A stretch of 64,000 bases of DNA, taken from positions 310,001 to 374,000 of the forward strand of contig SDUX01000002.1 of NCBI GenBank assembly GCA_008729055.1, in the 5' to 3' direction. Under the pieces are notes generated by a model. It did not search any database. It was not told the DNA's origin and saw nothing but the letters and a program-made list of their open reading frames with translations. A program made the position numbers and the translations under genes. The stretch is from Pyropia haitanensis (lineage: Eukaryota > Rhodophyta > Bangiophyceae > Bangiales > Bangiaceae). Shown in pieces: positions 20,964-32,672 of this stretch. The stretch's first letter is position 1. Each line of letters begins with the position of its first letter.

Positions 20964-23203
20964 GCCGCCGCCGCCGCCGCCACCGCCATGGGCGGGCAGG
21001 CGGGGGGCGGCCCACCTGTGGCCGTCTCGGCCGCCCGGCGCTCCTCTCCTCCCCCGCGTTGTGCAGGCCCCCGACCCGCCGCGGGCGTGCAAGGGCGGGT
21101 GTGGGGCGGGGAGTTGGCGGCGGCGGCAGTGGCTGCCCTGCCGCGGCTCCCGCCGCCACCCGCGGCGGCGGGCGTGGCGGGCCGCCATGACGCCCCCGCG
21201 CCGACATGATGACGCCCGGCCAGGGAGGTGCGTGGCGAGCGCCCTCGGGGGGGGGGGGGGGGGATGGCCATGCCGGGTGGGGGCACCCACGGTGGGCCGC
21301 CAGTGGACGCGGCCGCCGCCGCGGCGGCGCATTCGGCTTGGAGGGGGGAGGAGGGAGAGGGGTAGAAGGGGGGGGAGGGGGGAGGGGGGAGGAGGAGGGT
21401 GAGCAGCGGTTCCCTTGCGTGCCGGTGGCCCGCTCGCTCTGGGGGGCGGGGGTAGCGGGGGAGGAGGGGAGGGGCGGTGGTGAGGGCGTTGACGGCAGCG
21501 GTAGCGGCGGCCGTGGCGGCGGCAGCGGTGGCGGCTGCCGTGTCGACCGTCCCAATCCGCCGCCATGGACGACAGCCGGCAGTCTGCGGTATGCGGTGGG
21601 CGTGAGCCCCCGAGGGAGGGAGGGGGGGTTCGGGAGGGTGGGGGGGTCCGGGAGGGTGGGGGGGGAGGGGGGGGGGCCTTACTGCTGCCGGTGGGGGGGG
21701 GGGGTGGGGGGGGGCTGTGGGGATGAGGAATGGCCCCGAGTGCGGACGAGTGCAGTGTGACCGGCAGTGGCGGGCGCCGTCGGCAATGGGATGAGGATGG
21801 TCTAGGGGGGGGGGCTGGTGTATGAGCGGGACGCCGCACTTGCCCGCCCGACCGCTCACCGTTGTCGGCAGCACGGGGCGTGACTTCTCCCCCCCCCCTC
21901 CGCCCCCTGCACGCGGCGTCTCACTGCCGTGGCGGCCCCCACCAGGACGGAGGAGAGGCGGTCGAGGGTGGCGGCGGGGGGGGGGGGCGGGGTGCGGGGG
22001 GGGAGAGAGGAACAAGCAAGCCGCCGCACCCCCCGTTGGTGGCCGTTGCCCCCCGCAGCTGCCCCCCCCTGCCGCTACCGCTGCCGCTGCAACGCGGGTT
22101 GCAGCCGCCGGCGCTGCGGCTCGCCCGGCGGCGTTGCCCGCCGCGGCCGCCGGCACGCTGCCGACCGCCACGGCTGGCGTCGCCGACCGGACAGCGGCTG
22201 AGCCGTGGCGCGGAGGGGGGGCGGCGGCACCGGGAGGGGGGGGGGGGGAGGGCGGTGGCGCGGTCTCCGTGGAGGACGGCAGCGGGGCCGTGCGGCGCGG
22301 CCTGCCCGTCGGCCGGGGGTGTGAGCCGCGGCCGCCCTCCCCCACCCAACCCCCCCGCCCACCTCTTGCTCCTCTCGCCGGCGCGGCTCCCCACCGCAGC
22401 GTTCTGTCCCCCCCCCACCCCACCCACCTGGGGACGACGACCGCCGGCCGGGGACCTCGACTAGCACGGCGCCCCAGTGGCGGGCGCGTGCTCGCTGACG
22501 GGAGCGGGGGGAGGGAGTGGCGGCGCGAGCGCATTGTTGCCGCGGGGGGGCGGAGGCGACGGCAAGGGGGGGAGGAGGGGGCGGACCACCACCGCCTGGC
22601 GGTTGCACTTGGGGCTGTCGGTGGCCTCGGCAGAGGGGGGGGGGCGGGGAGAGAGAGACAGACCACGCGCGCGCGGGTAGAGGGCAGGCGGCCCGTTTTT
22701 TTTTTTTCTGCGAGCCGCCCCGCCCGCCCGCCGTCCCGCTCGCCGACCGCCGCCCGCCCGGCCGACCGCGCCGACGCTCACGTGCGCTGCCGCCACTGGG
22801 CGGGTGGGCGGCGCGCGCCGCCCCTCTCGCCGCCGCCGCCTCCCCACACTGGTGCGGGCGGCAGGGGTGGTGGGAGGGGGGGGGAGCCCGCCGCGTTGGT
22901 CAAGGGCGACCGCCGCAGCAGCGCGGGGTGGCTGACGCGGGTTTGCGGGGGGGCTGGCACGGCGGCCGTTTGCCAATCTGACCCCACCCCTACGCCACTC
23001 GCATCCCATCAACTGTCGTTGTGGCCGTCCCCCGCACTCGTGGGCGTCACGTCGCGGACGGGGCTGCACTCAATAGGGCTCCCCCCTCACTCCTCCCAAC
23101 CCTCCCTCCATCCCCGCTCCTCACTTGACAACAGCAGCCGTCGCGGTAGCAACGACGGCGGGCGGGAGTGCCGGCGAGGCGGTGCGGGTAGCGGTGGTGG
23201 TGG
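20476..23203. other. G-run-rich low-complexity region, no supportable gene
   Basis: Long G tracts and Ala/Arg/Pro/Gly-only ORFs run on both strands. These include a 2-kb minus ORF (20615-22666) and a plus ORF (21822-23261) with no domain, and a T12 run at 22696-22707. The plus strand probably holds the promoter and 5' UTR of the cyclin gene. Confidence 0.4.
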
Positions 23204-25677
23204 ATGCGTCGCCGGCACCGTACCGTCGCCAGCGGTGGTGACGGCCGCGCTGCCAACGTGAGCGTAGCGGTGACGGTGGCGGAGGCGGCGACGGTGGCGC
23301 CTGCGGTGACGCCGCCTGTCGTGACCGTGGTGGCGACGGCTGGGGGTTGGGCGGCGCGCGGTGCGCCGCGGCGGCGGACGGCTCCAATGGGGTCCCCCGA
23401 CGGCGCTGCCGGCGGCGGCCGGCCGTGGGGTCGTGACGGCGGGGGAGGGGAATGGCACTGGGCTGGCGGCGGCGACGTCGGCCGCGGCGGTGACCCCGGC
23501 GGTGGCGTCGGCGGCGGCGTCGGGGGTGGGGAGAGGGCAGGTGGGGCCTGCTGGGATTGGGAGCGGGGCACCCATCGGGGAACGGCGGCCACCGATGACG
23601 GTGCGATGGGTGCGGTCGCGGGCGCGAGCGCTACCGCGGCAACGCTCCACGGAGGTAGGAGAAGATCGCTGCACGGCGGCGCGGCGGCGGCGATGGAGGT
23701 GGATGGGGGCGGGGGGGTGCCGGAGGGGGACCACGCCGCCGTGCCCGTCCTTTTGTCGAGTGGCTGCCGGCGGGCGGGGCTGCCGGCGGCCGCAACCACA
23801 CCGACCCCAGCCTCGGAAGCGTACTGGGTCAGCACTCAGCCAGGAAACGAGGCGACAGCCGCAGCGGCGGCGGCGGGCGGCGTGTCGGCCATGACAGGCC
23901 GGACGGCCGCCGTTTGGGCGGCGGCGCCCTACCCGTGGGACTCAACCCCGTCGGTGCGGTCCGGGTCGACGCCCAGCGGTGCGGCCGGCGCACCCACCGC
24001 CAGCGCCGCGACCGCAGTCAGCGGTCCCGGCATGAGCGATGGCGTCGAAGCGTCGGCGGCGGCGGCACCAATACCCCGAACATGGGGGGCGCCGGCGCCG
24101 CCACCACCCTCGTCGCGGTCGTCTCGGAATGGCGTCTGGGCGGGGCGGGCGGGGGGAAGCACTGCTCCCCCAGACGGCGGTGCCTGGCCAGCCGGCGGCG
24201 GCTCGACAAGGGCAGCGACTATGCAAGTGGGGTCGTCAGCGGGGGGTACCTCGCACAGGGTGGACGACGGCGTCAGGGACGGCGGGGACCGTCGGTCTGC
24301 TGCCATTGCAGCTGCCGCCGCGGCGGCGGCCTCGGCAGCGGTGGTGCCGGCGCCCGAGACCGAGGCATTGGAAGTGGCGCTCAGCCGCCTCCTCTCGTGG
24401 CACACGAGCCAAAACGATGCAGCCGGCGCAGCGGCGGCGGCAGTGGCGGAAGCGGGGGCGGACGCCGGGGCCGCGGCGGCGTCGGGGGCGGAGGGCGGCG
24501 GCGGCATCCCCCCAGGGCCGGGCAGCGCGACGAGCAGCGCGTCGACGGCAACGTCGCCCACGTCGGTAGTGGCGGCGGGGGGGGACGACGGGCCGCCGTC
24601 CCACACGCCGCCGCCGCCGCCGCCGCCACCGTATGGGGCGACAGGCGCGGCGGGCGGGGGCGGTTGGTCCGACGGCGGCGGCGGTGGCGGCGGGGGGGGC
24701 ATCGGCGGCGGCGGTGGCGTGCCCGTCTTCCCCCCCGCCGCGTCGGACATGGCGTCTATCTTTTTCTCCCTCGTCCGCCCGTCCGTATCCGTCCCCTTTT
24801 ACGTGGCCCGCCTGCTGCGCTACGTGCACGTGTCCCCCTCGGTGTTTATCGTTGCGCTCGTCTATCTTGACCGGTTGGGTGCGGCGGACCCGCGGCTTCT
24901 GCTCACACCCCTCAACATGCACCGGCTGCTGCTCGCGGCGGTGACGCTCGCGTCAAAGTTCGTGGAGGACCGCGCGCATAAGAATAGCTGGCTGGCTCGC
25001 GTCGGCGGCATCCCCTCCCAGCCAGAGATGAACCGGCTGGAAGTGGAGACCCTCCGGCGGCTCGACTGGCGGCTCGCGGTCAGCCCCGACGTGTTTGACA
25101 TGTACCGGCGGAACCTGGCGCTGTGGGCGGCAGCGTCGGACCTGGAGCTGCCGCCGGGCGCGGGGGGAGGAGGCGGGGGGGGCGGTGGCGGCGGCGGTGG
25201 CGGCGGCGGTGGCGGCGGCGGCGGCGGCGGTAGCGGCGGTGGAGGGGGCGGAGGCGGGGGGCGCCCCGTGCCTTCCGCAGCTGAGCGTGACGCCTGGCGG
25301 CCGGGCCCACCGTGCGAGCCGGGGGCCAATGGCGGTGACAGCGGCAGCGGCGGCGCGGCGGCCGGCGGCGACGCGTGGTGGGCGCCCGGCTGGGCGGCCG
25401 CCGCCCCCGACGCGGCCGCCGCTGCCGCTGCGGGCGAGGCGGGTGGCCACTGGGGGGCCGGCGCCGCAGGCGGTAGCGGTGGCGGTGGCGGTGGTGGTGC
25501 GGCTGCCGGTGGGGTGGGCTACGACCCTCTGGGCGGCGCGGGCGACGCGATGGATGCGGCCACCCCCCCACCGGCGGCCTACTACTGGGACGGCGGGGGG
25601 GGGGGGACAGCTCCGCGTCTGAGCCAGAACCGTATGACGTGGCGGACTGGAGCTCGCCCGTCTCGTCCACGCTGTGA
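23204..25677 (+). CDS. PHO80-like (P/U-type) cyclin with long low-complexity flanks
   Basis: A cyclin expected to bind and activate a cyclin-dependent kinase. The cyclin box spans roughly residues 512-648: FFSLVRPSVSVPFYVARLLR, then VFIVALVYLDRL, NMHRLLLAAVTLASKFVEDR, ARVGGIPSQPEMNRLEVETL and DWRLAVSPDVFDMY. The fit is to PHO80 and plant U/P cyclins rather than A/B/D types. About 500 Ala/Gly/Pro-rich residues precede the box and a Gly/Ala-rich tail follows, including a long Gly run near 25190-25260. The listed start is the first ATG of the frame; the true start may be downstream. At the G12 run 25595-25606 the frame must shift by one base to reach an acidic C-terminus (DSSASEPEPYDVADWSS) ending at 25677. 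The unshifted frame runs to 26095 through non-protein-like sequence. Confidence 0.8.
25595..25606. repeat. G12 homopolymer at the cyclin frame break
   Basis: Restoring one base links the cyclin frame to the acidic C-terminal peptide ending at 25677. This is the same type of break as at 785-796 and 17890-17909. Confidence 0.7.
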
Positions 25678-26718
25678 CGGGCAGGGACCAAGAGTGGGGC
25701 GCGGAAGCGGGCGGGGGAAGAGGCGTGAAAGGACCAGGGGGGGCAGAACAAGGATGGAAACGGGGGAGGCGCCGAAAGCTTCGTCGGGGAGGAGGGGGAC
25801 GCTGGCCCCGCGTGCCGTCCGTGGAGGGGCGACCGCGCCCACGCCACCACTCCACCCTCCCCCCGTGGGGTGGGACGCCCACCTCCGACCCACCCACAAT
25901 TTAAACGAGACACTGTCCAACAGACGGCCCGCAAGTGCCACGCGCGGTGTCGCCCCTGGGGGCGGCCGCCTCCTCCTGCGGCGACCAGCCGCCGCCCCCC
26001 CGCTCTCATCCGCTCCCATGGCCCGCCTTGCGGCGACGCCCACACGCTGCCGCCCGGGCGGCGGACGGGCGCCGCCGTCAGACAGCCCGCCATAGGCACC
26101 AACACCGCGACCGCTGCAGGGGCCGTGGGGTGAGGTGGGGACGAGCTGGCGGCGTCGTACGGAGGCAGGCGGAGCGGGCGGCGGAAGGCGCCGCCCGCCC
26201 GCTCGCAGAAAGTGAAAAAAGAACGGGAGAGGGGAGGCGGAGGAGGGGAAAGGGGGGACGGGGCGCCCGACGCGCCGCCCCCACGACGCCGTGGTGGTGG
26301 CGGCAGCCGCGGCGGCCGCCCGTCGTGGCGCGGAGGCCAACGGGCCCGCCCTTCTGGCGCGCCGCCCACCGCCGACGGCGCGCCGCCGCTGCCGCCACCA
26401 CCACCACCGCTGCTGCCGCTACCGGGCGCCACCCTCGTCGGTCCCCGCGGTCCCACGACGCGCCCGCGGGCGGGCCGGCGGGGGGCCGCTACGACGGCTC
26501 ACCTGCGGCGGGGGGTTGACGGCGGTGCAACCGGTCTGACACGCTGCGCCCGCTTTCACGGCAGCCCCCCCCCCCGCGACCCGCCCGCCCGCCGGCACCA
26601 ATGCGCTGTCGGGGGTGGGGGCGGCCGCCACGGGCGTGACGACACTGGCCACCCGCGGCGCGCCCCCCAGCCCTTCCTGTCGGCAGACGCCGCTGCCGCC
26701 GGTCGCCCGACCGGTGGT

Positions 26719-26749
<31 letters not shown>

Positions 26750-27015
26750 CCACCGCCCGTGTCGATGACACGCGCGGGCGAGGCCACCGCCGTACCCGCC
26801 CCCACGCTTCCCCCCGCCCGCAGCGTCAGGCGCAGCGGCCGCCCCCCTCTACTCGTGGCGCGCGTTCCGCTCCTACGGGTGCGCACCCCCCACCCCCCAG
26901 CCCCCCGTCTCCCTCCCCCCAAGCCAACCCCCGCCGCCCGCCCCCCCCCTCCCTTTCTTTCTCCCCCCTGCGCAACCCCCGCCCCCCTTCCCACCTCGCC
27001 ACCACCCGGTGCCCG
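25678..27015. other. GC-rich intergenic region between convergent genes
   Basis: 3' flanks of the cyclin and of the minus-strand membrane protein. ORFs here are Arg/Ala/Pro/Gly only and lack domains. Confidence 0.4.
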
Positions 27016-27296
27016 TCAGGCGCCGCCGCCGCCCCTCCCTCCCTCGCCCGAGGCGGTCGCGCCGGCACACCCGTCCGTACGACAGCGGATCACCCCAAAC
27101 ACGGCCGCCTCGTCCGCGGCGGCAGCCGCGGCAAGAACCCGCTGCAGCGCCTCACCACGGGAGCCCACCACGCCCAGCGCAACGACCGCGTCCAGCCACC
27201 GCAGGTGCGCCGCGTCGACCGTGTAGACCACCTCACCGGGGGAGGGCGCCGCGGCGGCAGACACCGACGCGCCCGCGTCGCCACCGCCGTCGCCGC

Positions 27297-27339
<43 letters not shown>

Positions 27340-27855
27340 AACGGCGGCAGCGGGCGCCGGCGGCGGGGCAACGGAAAAGACCGCGTCGCCGCCGTCCCGG
27401 CGGGCCCACTCGAGCGCCACGCGCACCACCTTGTCGGGCGACAGGCCGTGCGTCGCGGCGCGGGTTACCACCCACGACGTCGCGGGCTGGGGCAGCGCCG
27501 CGGCGAGCGGCGCCTTGGCGCGCGCGCCTTCGCCGCCAGCCTCTCCCACCGCAGCGAGGGGGGTGCCGGCCGCCGTTGCTGTCGCCGCTGCCACCGCCGC
27601 CGGCGCGCCGGCGGGGGCGTGCGGGGCCGCCGGGCCGCCGTCGCCGCCGCCACCGCCGCCGTCGCGGTCGCGATCGCGGCGGTCGGCGCCCGCGGCAGGG
27701 GGCACCGCCACGAGCGGCGCGCCGCCGGCGGTCGGCGCGGCGCGCGCCGACCACGTGTACGCGGCGTAGGTGGTGGCGGCGCCCGCGGCAAAGGACGCGA
27801 CGGCGACAAGGAGCTTGGGGTTGCGCGCCAGCGCCGCGGGGAGATACCGCTCCAT
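27016..27855 (-). CDS. Membrane-anchored protein of unknown function
   Basis: A 279-residue single-exon protein with a clean ATG. The N-terminus MERYLPAALARNPKLL is followed by a hydrophobic anchor (about residues 14-33). A Gly/Ala/Asp-rich linker comes next. Two helical segments with similar wording are separated by an acidic GD-repeat: HGLSPDKVVRVALEWARR (about residues 135-153) and HLRWLDAVVALGVVGSRGEA (about 222-241). The pair could be a duplicated fold, though identity is low. I do not recognise the family. The uninterrupted frame and the contrast between structured and linker parts support a real gene. Location is likely an organelle or ER membrane. Confidence 0.55.
27301..27342. repeat. 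Imperfect CGCCGT hexamer repeat (GD-rich in the protein)
   Basis: Repeats of CGCCGT encode alternating Gly-Asp in the minus-strand membrane protein. It probably varies in length between strains. Confidence 0.6.
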
Positions 27856-29340
27856 AGCGGGGGGGAAAGAGTGGGAAGGGGGGGGAGGACACGGGGAGGG
27901 CGATTGAATGGCCGAGTTGCACCTGCGGGGCGGCAGAGGGGGAAGGGGGGGGGGATTCAGAGTGGTACTGTATCGCCCCCAGGCGGCTGGGCGATGAACG
28001 AGGCGGGGTGCAGCGAGCGGCGGTGGCCAGTGCCGACGAGGATACGCGCGGCCGTGGCGGCCACCTCACAAGACACGAGCGTCCGCAAGCGTCCACGGCC
28101 CGCTGCACCCCACGAAAAGCACAATGTAATTGATCATCGCTGGAGCAGGTAGTTCCCCCCTCAACTTGTTGACGCAATCGGCTTCCAGCCAATCAACAGG
28201 CGCGTCGCCATCGGATCCGACGCGCGCGGCCTCGACGGCCAAGATTGCGGCCGGGCGGCGCGGCGACGAAAAAAGCGCGCGCCACGCGCCGTGTCACGGG
28301 CGCGGGCTGGGGGGGGCATCACCCGCGCTCACCCTCCATTTGGGGACCCACCCCCCGCTTCCGCCCCCGAAACAGGTGTGCCGGTGACGCTGGGGCGGTG
28401 GGGGGCGAGGTGGGGCGAGGTGGGGGGGGGGGTGCCCCAAAGCCGGCTCCACCACCCGCCCTGCGCACTCCGCCCCCACCGCCGACCCCGCGGCGCGCTT
28501 TTTTTGTGTTTTGGCTGGTGGCCCCGCGCCACCGCCGGCGCGCGCGGCGCCCAGCGGCCCCGGCGGGCGGGGCGCGCGCGCGGGGTGTGGGCCAGGCGCA
28601 CGGCGGCGGTCGCCACCCCGTCCTACCACCCCTCCCCTGGCACGTGCGTTACATGCCCCCCCCCCGCCGCTGCCCCGCGCGCCTCGGACGGGGGCTGGCT
28701 TTCCCGCCGCGCACACGCGCGCAGGCCACAGCCAAGCCCCCCCTCTCCCTACGCGCACTACTCGTCTCCGTGCGTCGCTCTGTCTTTAGGGGCGCGAGGC
28801 TGGCCGGCGGACGTGGCAAACCGTGGCGGGTACGGGCGCGGCCGCATCCCGCGTCGACCAGCTGCTGCGTGCGCCTGCACCTGGTCTGCTGTGCTGTGGG
28901 GGGGGGGGGGGGGGCTGACTTTTGGCTGGGCGGGGGGTGGGCTGTCGAGGATCCAGACACGGGCGGCGCTACCTGTGCGCCTCGCGCGTACTTCCCCCCG
29001 GCGGCTGTAGTGGTGGCCCGCCCGCTGGACCTGCGCTGCTTGTGCGTCCTCCCCCCTCCCTGCCCGTTTGTGTCACGGTCGCCGGCTGCGGCGTCGCACG
29101 ACTCACCCCTGCGCTCGGACTACCTGCGGCCTTCCCCAATTTTTTTCTTTTCCTGGGGCGTGATTGGACCCGGGGGGGGGGGTGGCGTGTCGGTCTGGCG
29201 ACGCTGCTACCCAGTGTTGCGGTCGGGTGCACCGCGGCGGTCCCGCGTCGCTGCGGTGCGTGTCGGGCGGGTGGGGAGGCGGGGGATCCGCGTGGGGGGC
29301 CGCGGCGCGGCCGATCCGGCGGCGGCGGACCGACGACGCC
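27856..29340. other. Intergenic, divergent promoters of the unknown membrane protein and the PWWP gene
   Basis: About 1.5 kb of GC-rich DNA with G and C runs and no ORF with recognisable content. Both flanking genes point outward, so their promoters lie here. No TATA box was noticed. Confidence 0.45.
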
Positions 29341-32134
29341 ATGGCGCCGCGGCCGCCCCTCTACCCGGTGGACACGATTGTGTGGGCGAAGGTGCCGGGT
29401 TTCGCCTGGTGGCCCGCCCGCGTTGCCGAGACGTCCAAGACGCACGTGAAGAAGGGGGTCCAGTTTACGTGGTACGTTGGGCAATGTCGGTGGCGGTGGG
29501 ACGGGGGCGGTGGGGGTGCTTGTCTACCACTCGTGAGAACGGTTCTTTTTTGGAGGCGAAGGGGACGACCCGCGCGGAGCAGCTGGCGCCAAGCGCAGGA
29601 GTGGTTCCTTTTTGGTGCGACCGTTTTTCAGCGGGCGCCTCGCACGCGGCTGCTGACTCGTGCATTCTGTTCTTGTCTTCCTCATGCTTTCGTCGCTCGT
29701 CAACCTCCTCGTCCGCTCCTTGGGCGCCGTGATCTTGGTTCGTTGTTTCTGTGTGGTATTTCTCCTTGGCTGGTTTTGTTCGTTTGCTCCGACTCGCAGG
29801 GTCCTGTTTTTCAACGACACGAACAATGCGTGGGTGCATCCCAAAAACATTTGTCTCCTCACCACCGAGACCGCCGACCTGTACATGGTCAAGCCGACCC
29901 ACAAGAACTACTCGTCGATTGCGCAGGCGGTCCGGATGGCCATGGAGGAGCTTGCCGAGTCCCCGCACCCGCCGGCCCTGGAGGACATGGCCATGGAGGC
30001 GGCGACGACCCCTGCCGGCAAGTCCAAGTCCGCCCCCACCACCCCTGCGGGTGCCAAAGCGGCGGCGCGGGGCACCAAGCGTCGCGCCTCGTCGGCTATG
30101 TCGGCCAAACCCGTCAAGCCGTCCAAGCGGAAGCGCCAAGGCTCCCCCGATGAGATGGGTGACTCGGAGTCGGCTGGTGACGCCGCCTATGATGACGAGG
30201 AGCTTAAGGACGGGGAGCAGGCTCCTGTGGCAGACACAGACGCGGGCGTGGCGGAGCCGGCGGGGGCGGACAGGAGGTTATCCACCGCCGCCGAGGTGGA
30301 CGCAGAGGTAGACGCCGAGATTGAGGAGGCCCACTCCAAGGCGGCAGAGAAGCAGTTGGGCGGCTCGAGGCCATCGCGGTCAAAGCGCTCGTCCGTTGCG
30401 TCTGGGGCAGTGGCGTCGACGTCCAAGCCCCTAAAGGTGCCGAAGTCTGCCAAGGAGGGCAAGCTGTTCAAGGGCGGGTCGTCGGGCAAGAAGGTGCACA
30501 AGCCGGAAGCGGGAACGTCATTGGACGACGTGCCAGTAGAGGATGAGCCGGTGGTGCCGCTCAAGAAGAAAAAGTCGCGTGGCGCGGAGCCGTCGGGAGC
30601 GCCTGGGGCCACCGTTCCCGCTTCTTCGGCGTCGGGTCAAGCCGCGGACACCAAAGAGGCGTCGAGTGAGGAGCTGAGTGACGACAAAGGCCGCTCCGCA
30701 TCGTGGGATAAGAGCCGTCGAGGCGGGGGGGGGTCAGGCAAGGTCAAGGACAGCGACGCAGCTGAGCCGCACATTGAGCCGCCTCCAACCTACGAGGCGG
30801 TTGTTAAGAACATTCATCTTACGACGGCCGACCTGTTGGATTATGGAGCGGACCCGGACAGGACCCCTCCTGTACCTAACGTGGCCCGCTGGGACAAGAT
30901 GCACAAGACCACTACTGTGGATCAGCTGGCAGAGGGTGTGCAGGCCATTGATGAGGCGGGGGTGCAGCTAGGTGCGGCGATCGAGGTGCTGTCTACTGCT
31001 CGTGCCAACCTGCAGGCGGCGTCGGACAAGGTGACGTTGGCTGACTTGGGCAATGGCTGCTTGAAGGATTTTGAGGAGGCGTATGCTGCACATGCAGCCG
31101 CCGTCAAGGGTCGTGCCGACGCGGAAGACAAGGTGGCGCGCGCTGTGCGTGACGTCATTGCCGCCAAGGTGACGGTGGGGATGCTCAAGCACTCCCAGGC
31201 AGGCAAGCCGGTGCGGCGACTGTTCAAACGCTACCGGTCGTCATCCAAACCGGTCGACTTCCTGTGCAGTATGCTGATCACGCAGTGGATGGGGATCATT
31301 GAGAATTCGCAGCGCGAGTCTCCGTCGGACAAGGAGCACGCCCGTGATGCCAAGGACGTCAAGACGTCCAAGTCACGTGACTCAAAGTCTGTTAAGGCGT
31401 CCAAGGCTGGCAAAGACAAGGACCCTAAGAAGGAGGACGTCAAGGAGGGTTCGAGTTCGCCCTCGGCCAAGGCAGAGGCGTCGGCCAAGGCGGACGTGAA
31501 AGAATCGGCGAAGAATGGGAACGGCGTTGCGGGCGACGACGACTCGGACAAGCATGTGGGGGGCATGGACGCTGAGGCAAAGGCAGCTGCCGACGCTTCG
31601 GATGTCAAGGACGCGGGGAACGCTGCTAAGGATGATGCTGTGGCGTCTCGTGACAGCCCGGATGGCGATGCTGAAGCGGACAGCGCCTCTGACAAAGCGG
31701 ACGACGCGCCTGGCAAGGAGAAGCAGCCTTCTCCTCGCTCGGCCGACGGCTCTGATGCTGAAGCTCCCATCAATGAGGACGCAATGGACACGAACGAAGC
31801 GTCTGCTAAGCCCGAAGGTGGCGCTGAGCAGGCGGATGAGGTCGTGAAGGGCTCTGCCAAAGGCGACGCTAAGAAAGCATCAGACGAGGCGGCGCTGGCA
31901 GCGGCTCCGGGGGCGCCCTCTCCGAAGGACATGGAGGTGGACGCGGACGCGGAGTCGCCGCCGAAAGCTGCAGGGAAAGAAGTTACGGCCGCCACTTCCG
32001 ACAGTGAGGACGACCCCGCGGCTGATGTGGGGGACAAAGCGGGCGATGCGCCAGCCGCTACCCACGATCAGTCTGACGCGAAGGATGCTAGTGACGACGA
32101 CGACAAGACTTCCGACGGAGGCAGCGACGCCTGA
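29341..32134 (+). CDS. PWWP-domain chromatin protein with TFIIS-N/LEDGF-like domain, two exons
   Basis: Exons 29341-29471 and 29800-32134 are joined by a 328-bp GTACGT..CAG intron within a Trp codon, giving 821 residues. The PWWP domain (about residues 8-75) reads DTIVWAKVPGFAWWPARV, then FTW joined across the splice to VLFFNDTNNAWVHP. PWWP domains bind methylated-histone nucleosomes. A Lys/Ser-rich region follows (KKKKS, SKRKRQ; probable nuclear targeting). A helical domain lies at about 370-545 and ends GMLKHSQAGKPVRRLF and VDFLCSMLITQWMGIIE, which resembles the TFIIS N-terminal/LEDGF-type helical bundle. The C-terminal 275 residues are acidic and disordered (D/E/K/S/A). The order PWWP, charged linker, helical bundle is that of LEDGF/HRP2. 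A role tethering transcription or repair factors to chromatin is inferred. Confidence 0.82.
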
Positions 32135-32672
32135 GTGGTGTCGTTGAGCTGGCTGAGGCGCAAGTGCTCTGCTGCCTCTCGTTGTAATACGCGACTTGGA
32201 CGCGTCTTTTCTTTTTTCCTCTATTTTGCTGTGTTTTGTTGTGTTTGTCGATTGCGCCCCAATGCATGTTGAGTCCCTTCAGACCTGCGGATCTGGGCTT
32301 GTACGTGACGCCGTAGGCGGCAGAGCTACGACACGCGGCTGTCACTGCATCTGTGTTTCGGTGTGCGTCGGCTGCGCTGCCACCTTGGTGTCATTGTCCT
32401 CTTGTGTTGTTCCCTTGGCAGCCACTTTAATCGTTCCCTTCATTCCCGTGACTTTACCGTCTACTCCTTGCACTGCCGCGCGCCCGGCAGTACCGCCGCA
32501 TCATCATCTGCGGACGAAACGGTGACGCTCTTGGCCATGTTTGACCGACCGTGCTGCCTCGGGACAAGCGCTGCCGTCCGAGGCAGGTGCTTGTCCTGCG
32601 GCTGGGCCGTGGCGCCGCACCCATTGCGAGCCATCCGAGGCGCCGCCCGCCGTCCAGCTCCCTCTCACCGGA
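32135..32672. other. Shared 3' flank of convergent PWWP and carotenoid-oxygenase-like genes
   Basis: AT-richer, T-rich on the plus strand (near 32205-32250), consistent with a 3' UTR. No gene seen. Confidence 0.5.

Noticed and set aside
20615..22666. 683-codon minus-strand ORF
   Set aside because: Low-complexity Pro/Arg/Ala/Ser composition without domains; the opposite strand is equally open. Treated as a compositional artefact.
26212..28152. 646-codon plus-strand ORF
   Set aside because: Arg-repeat composition produced by reading the opposite strand of the membrane-anchored protein gene at 27016-27855.
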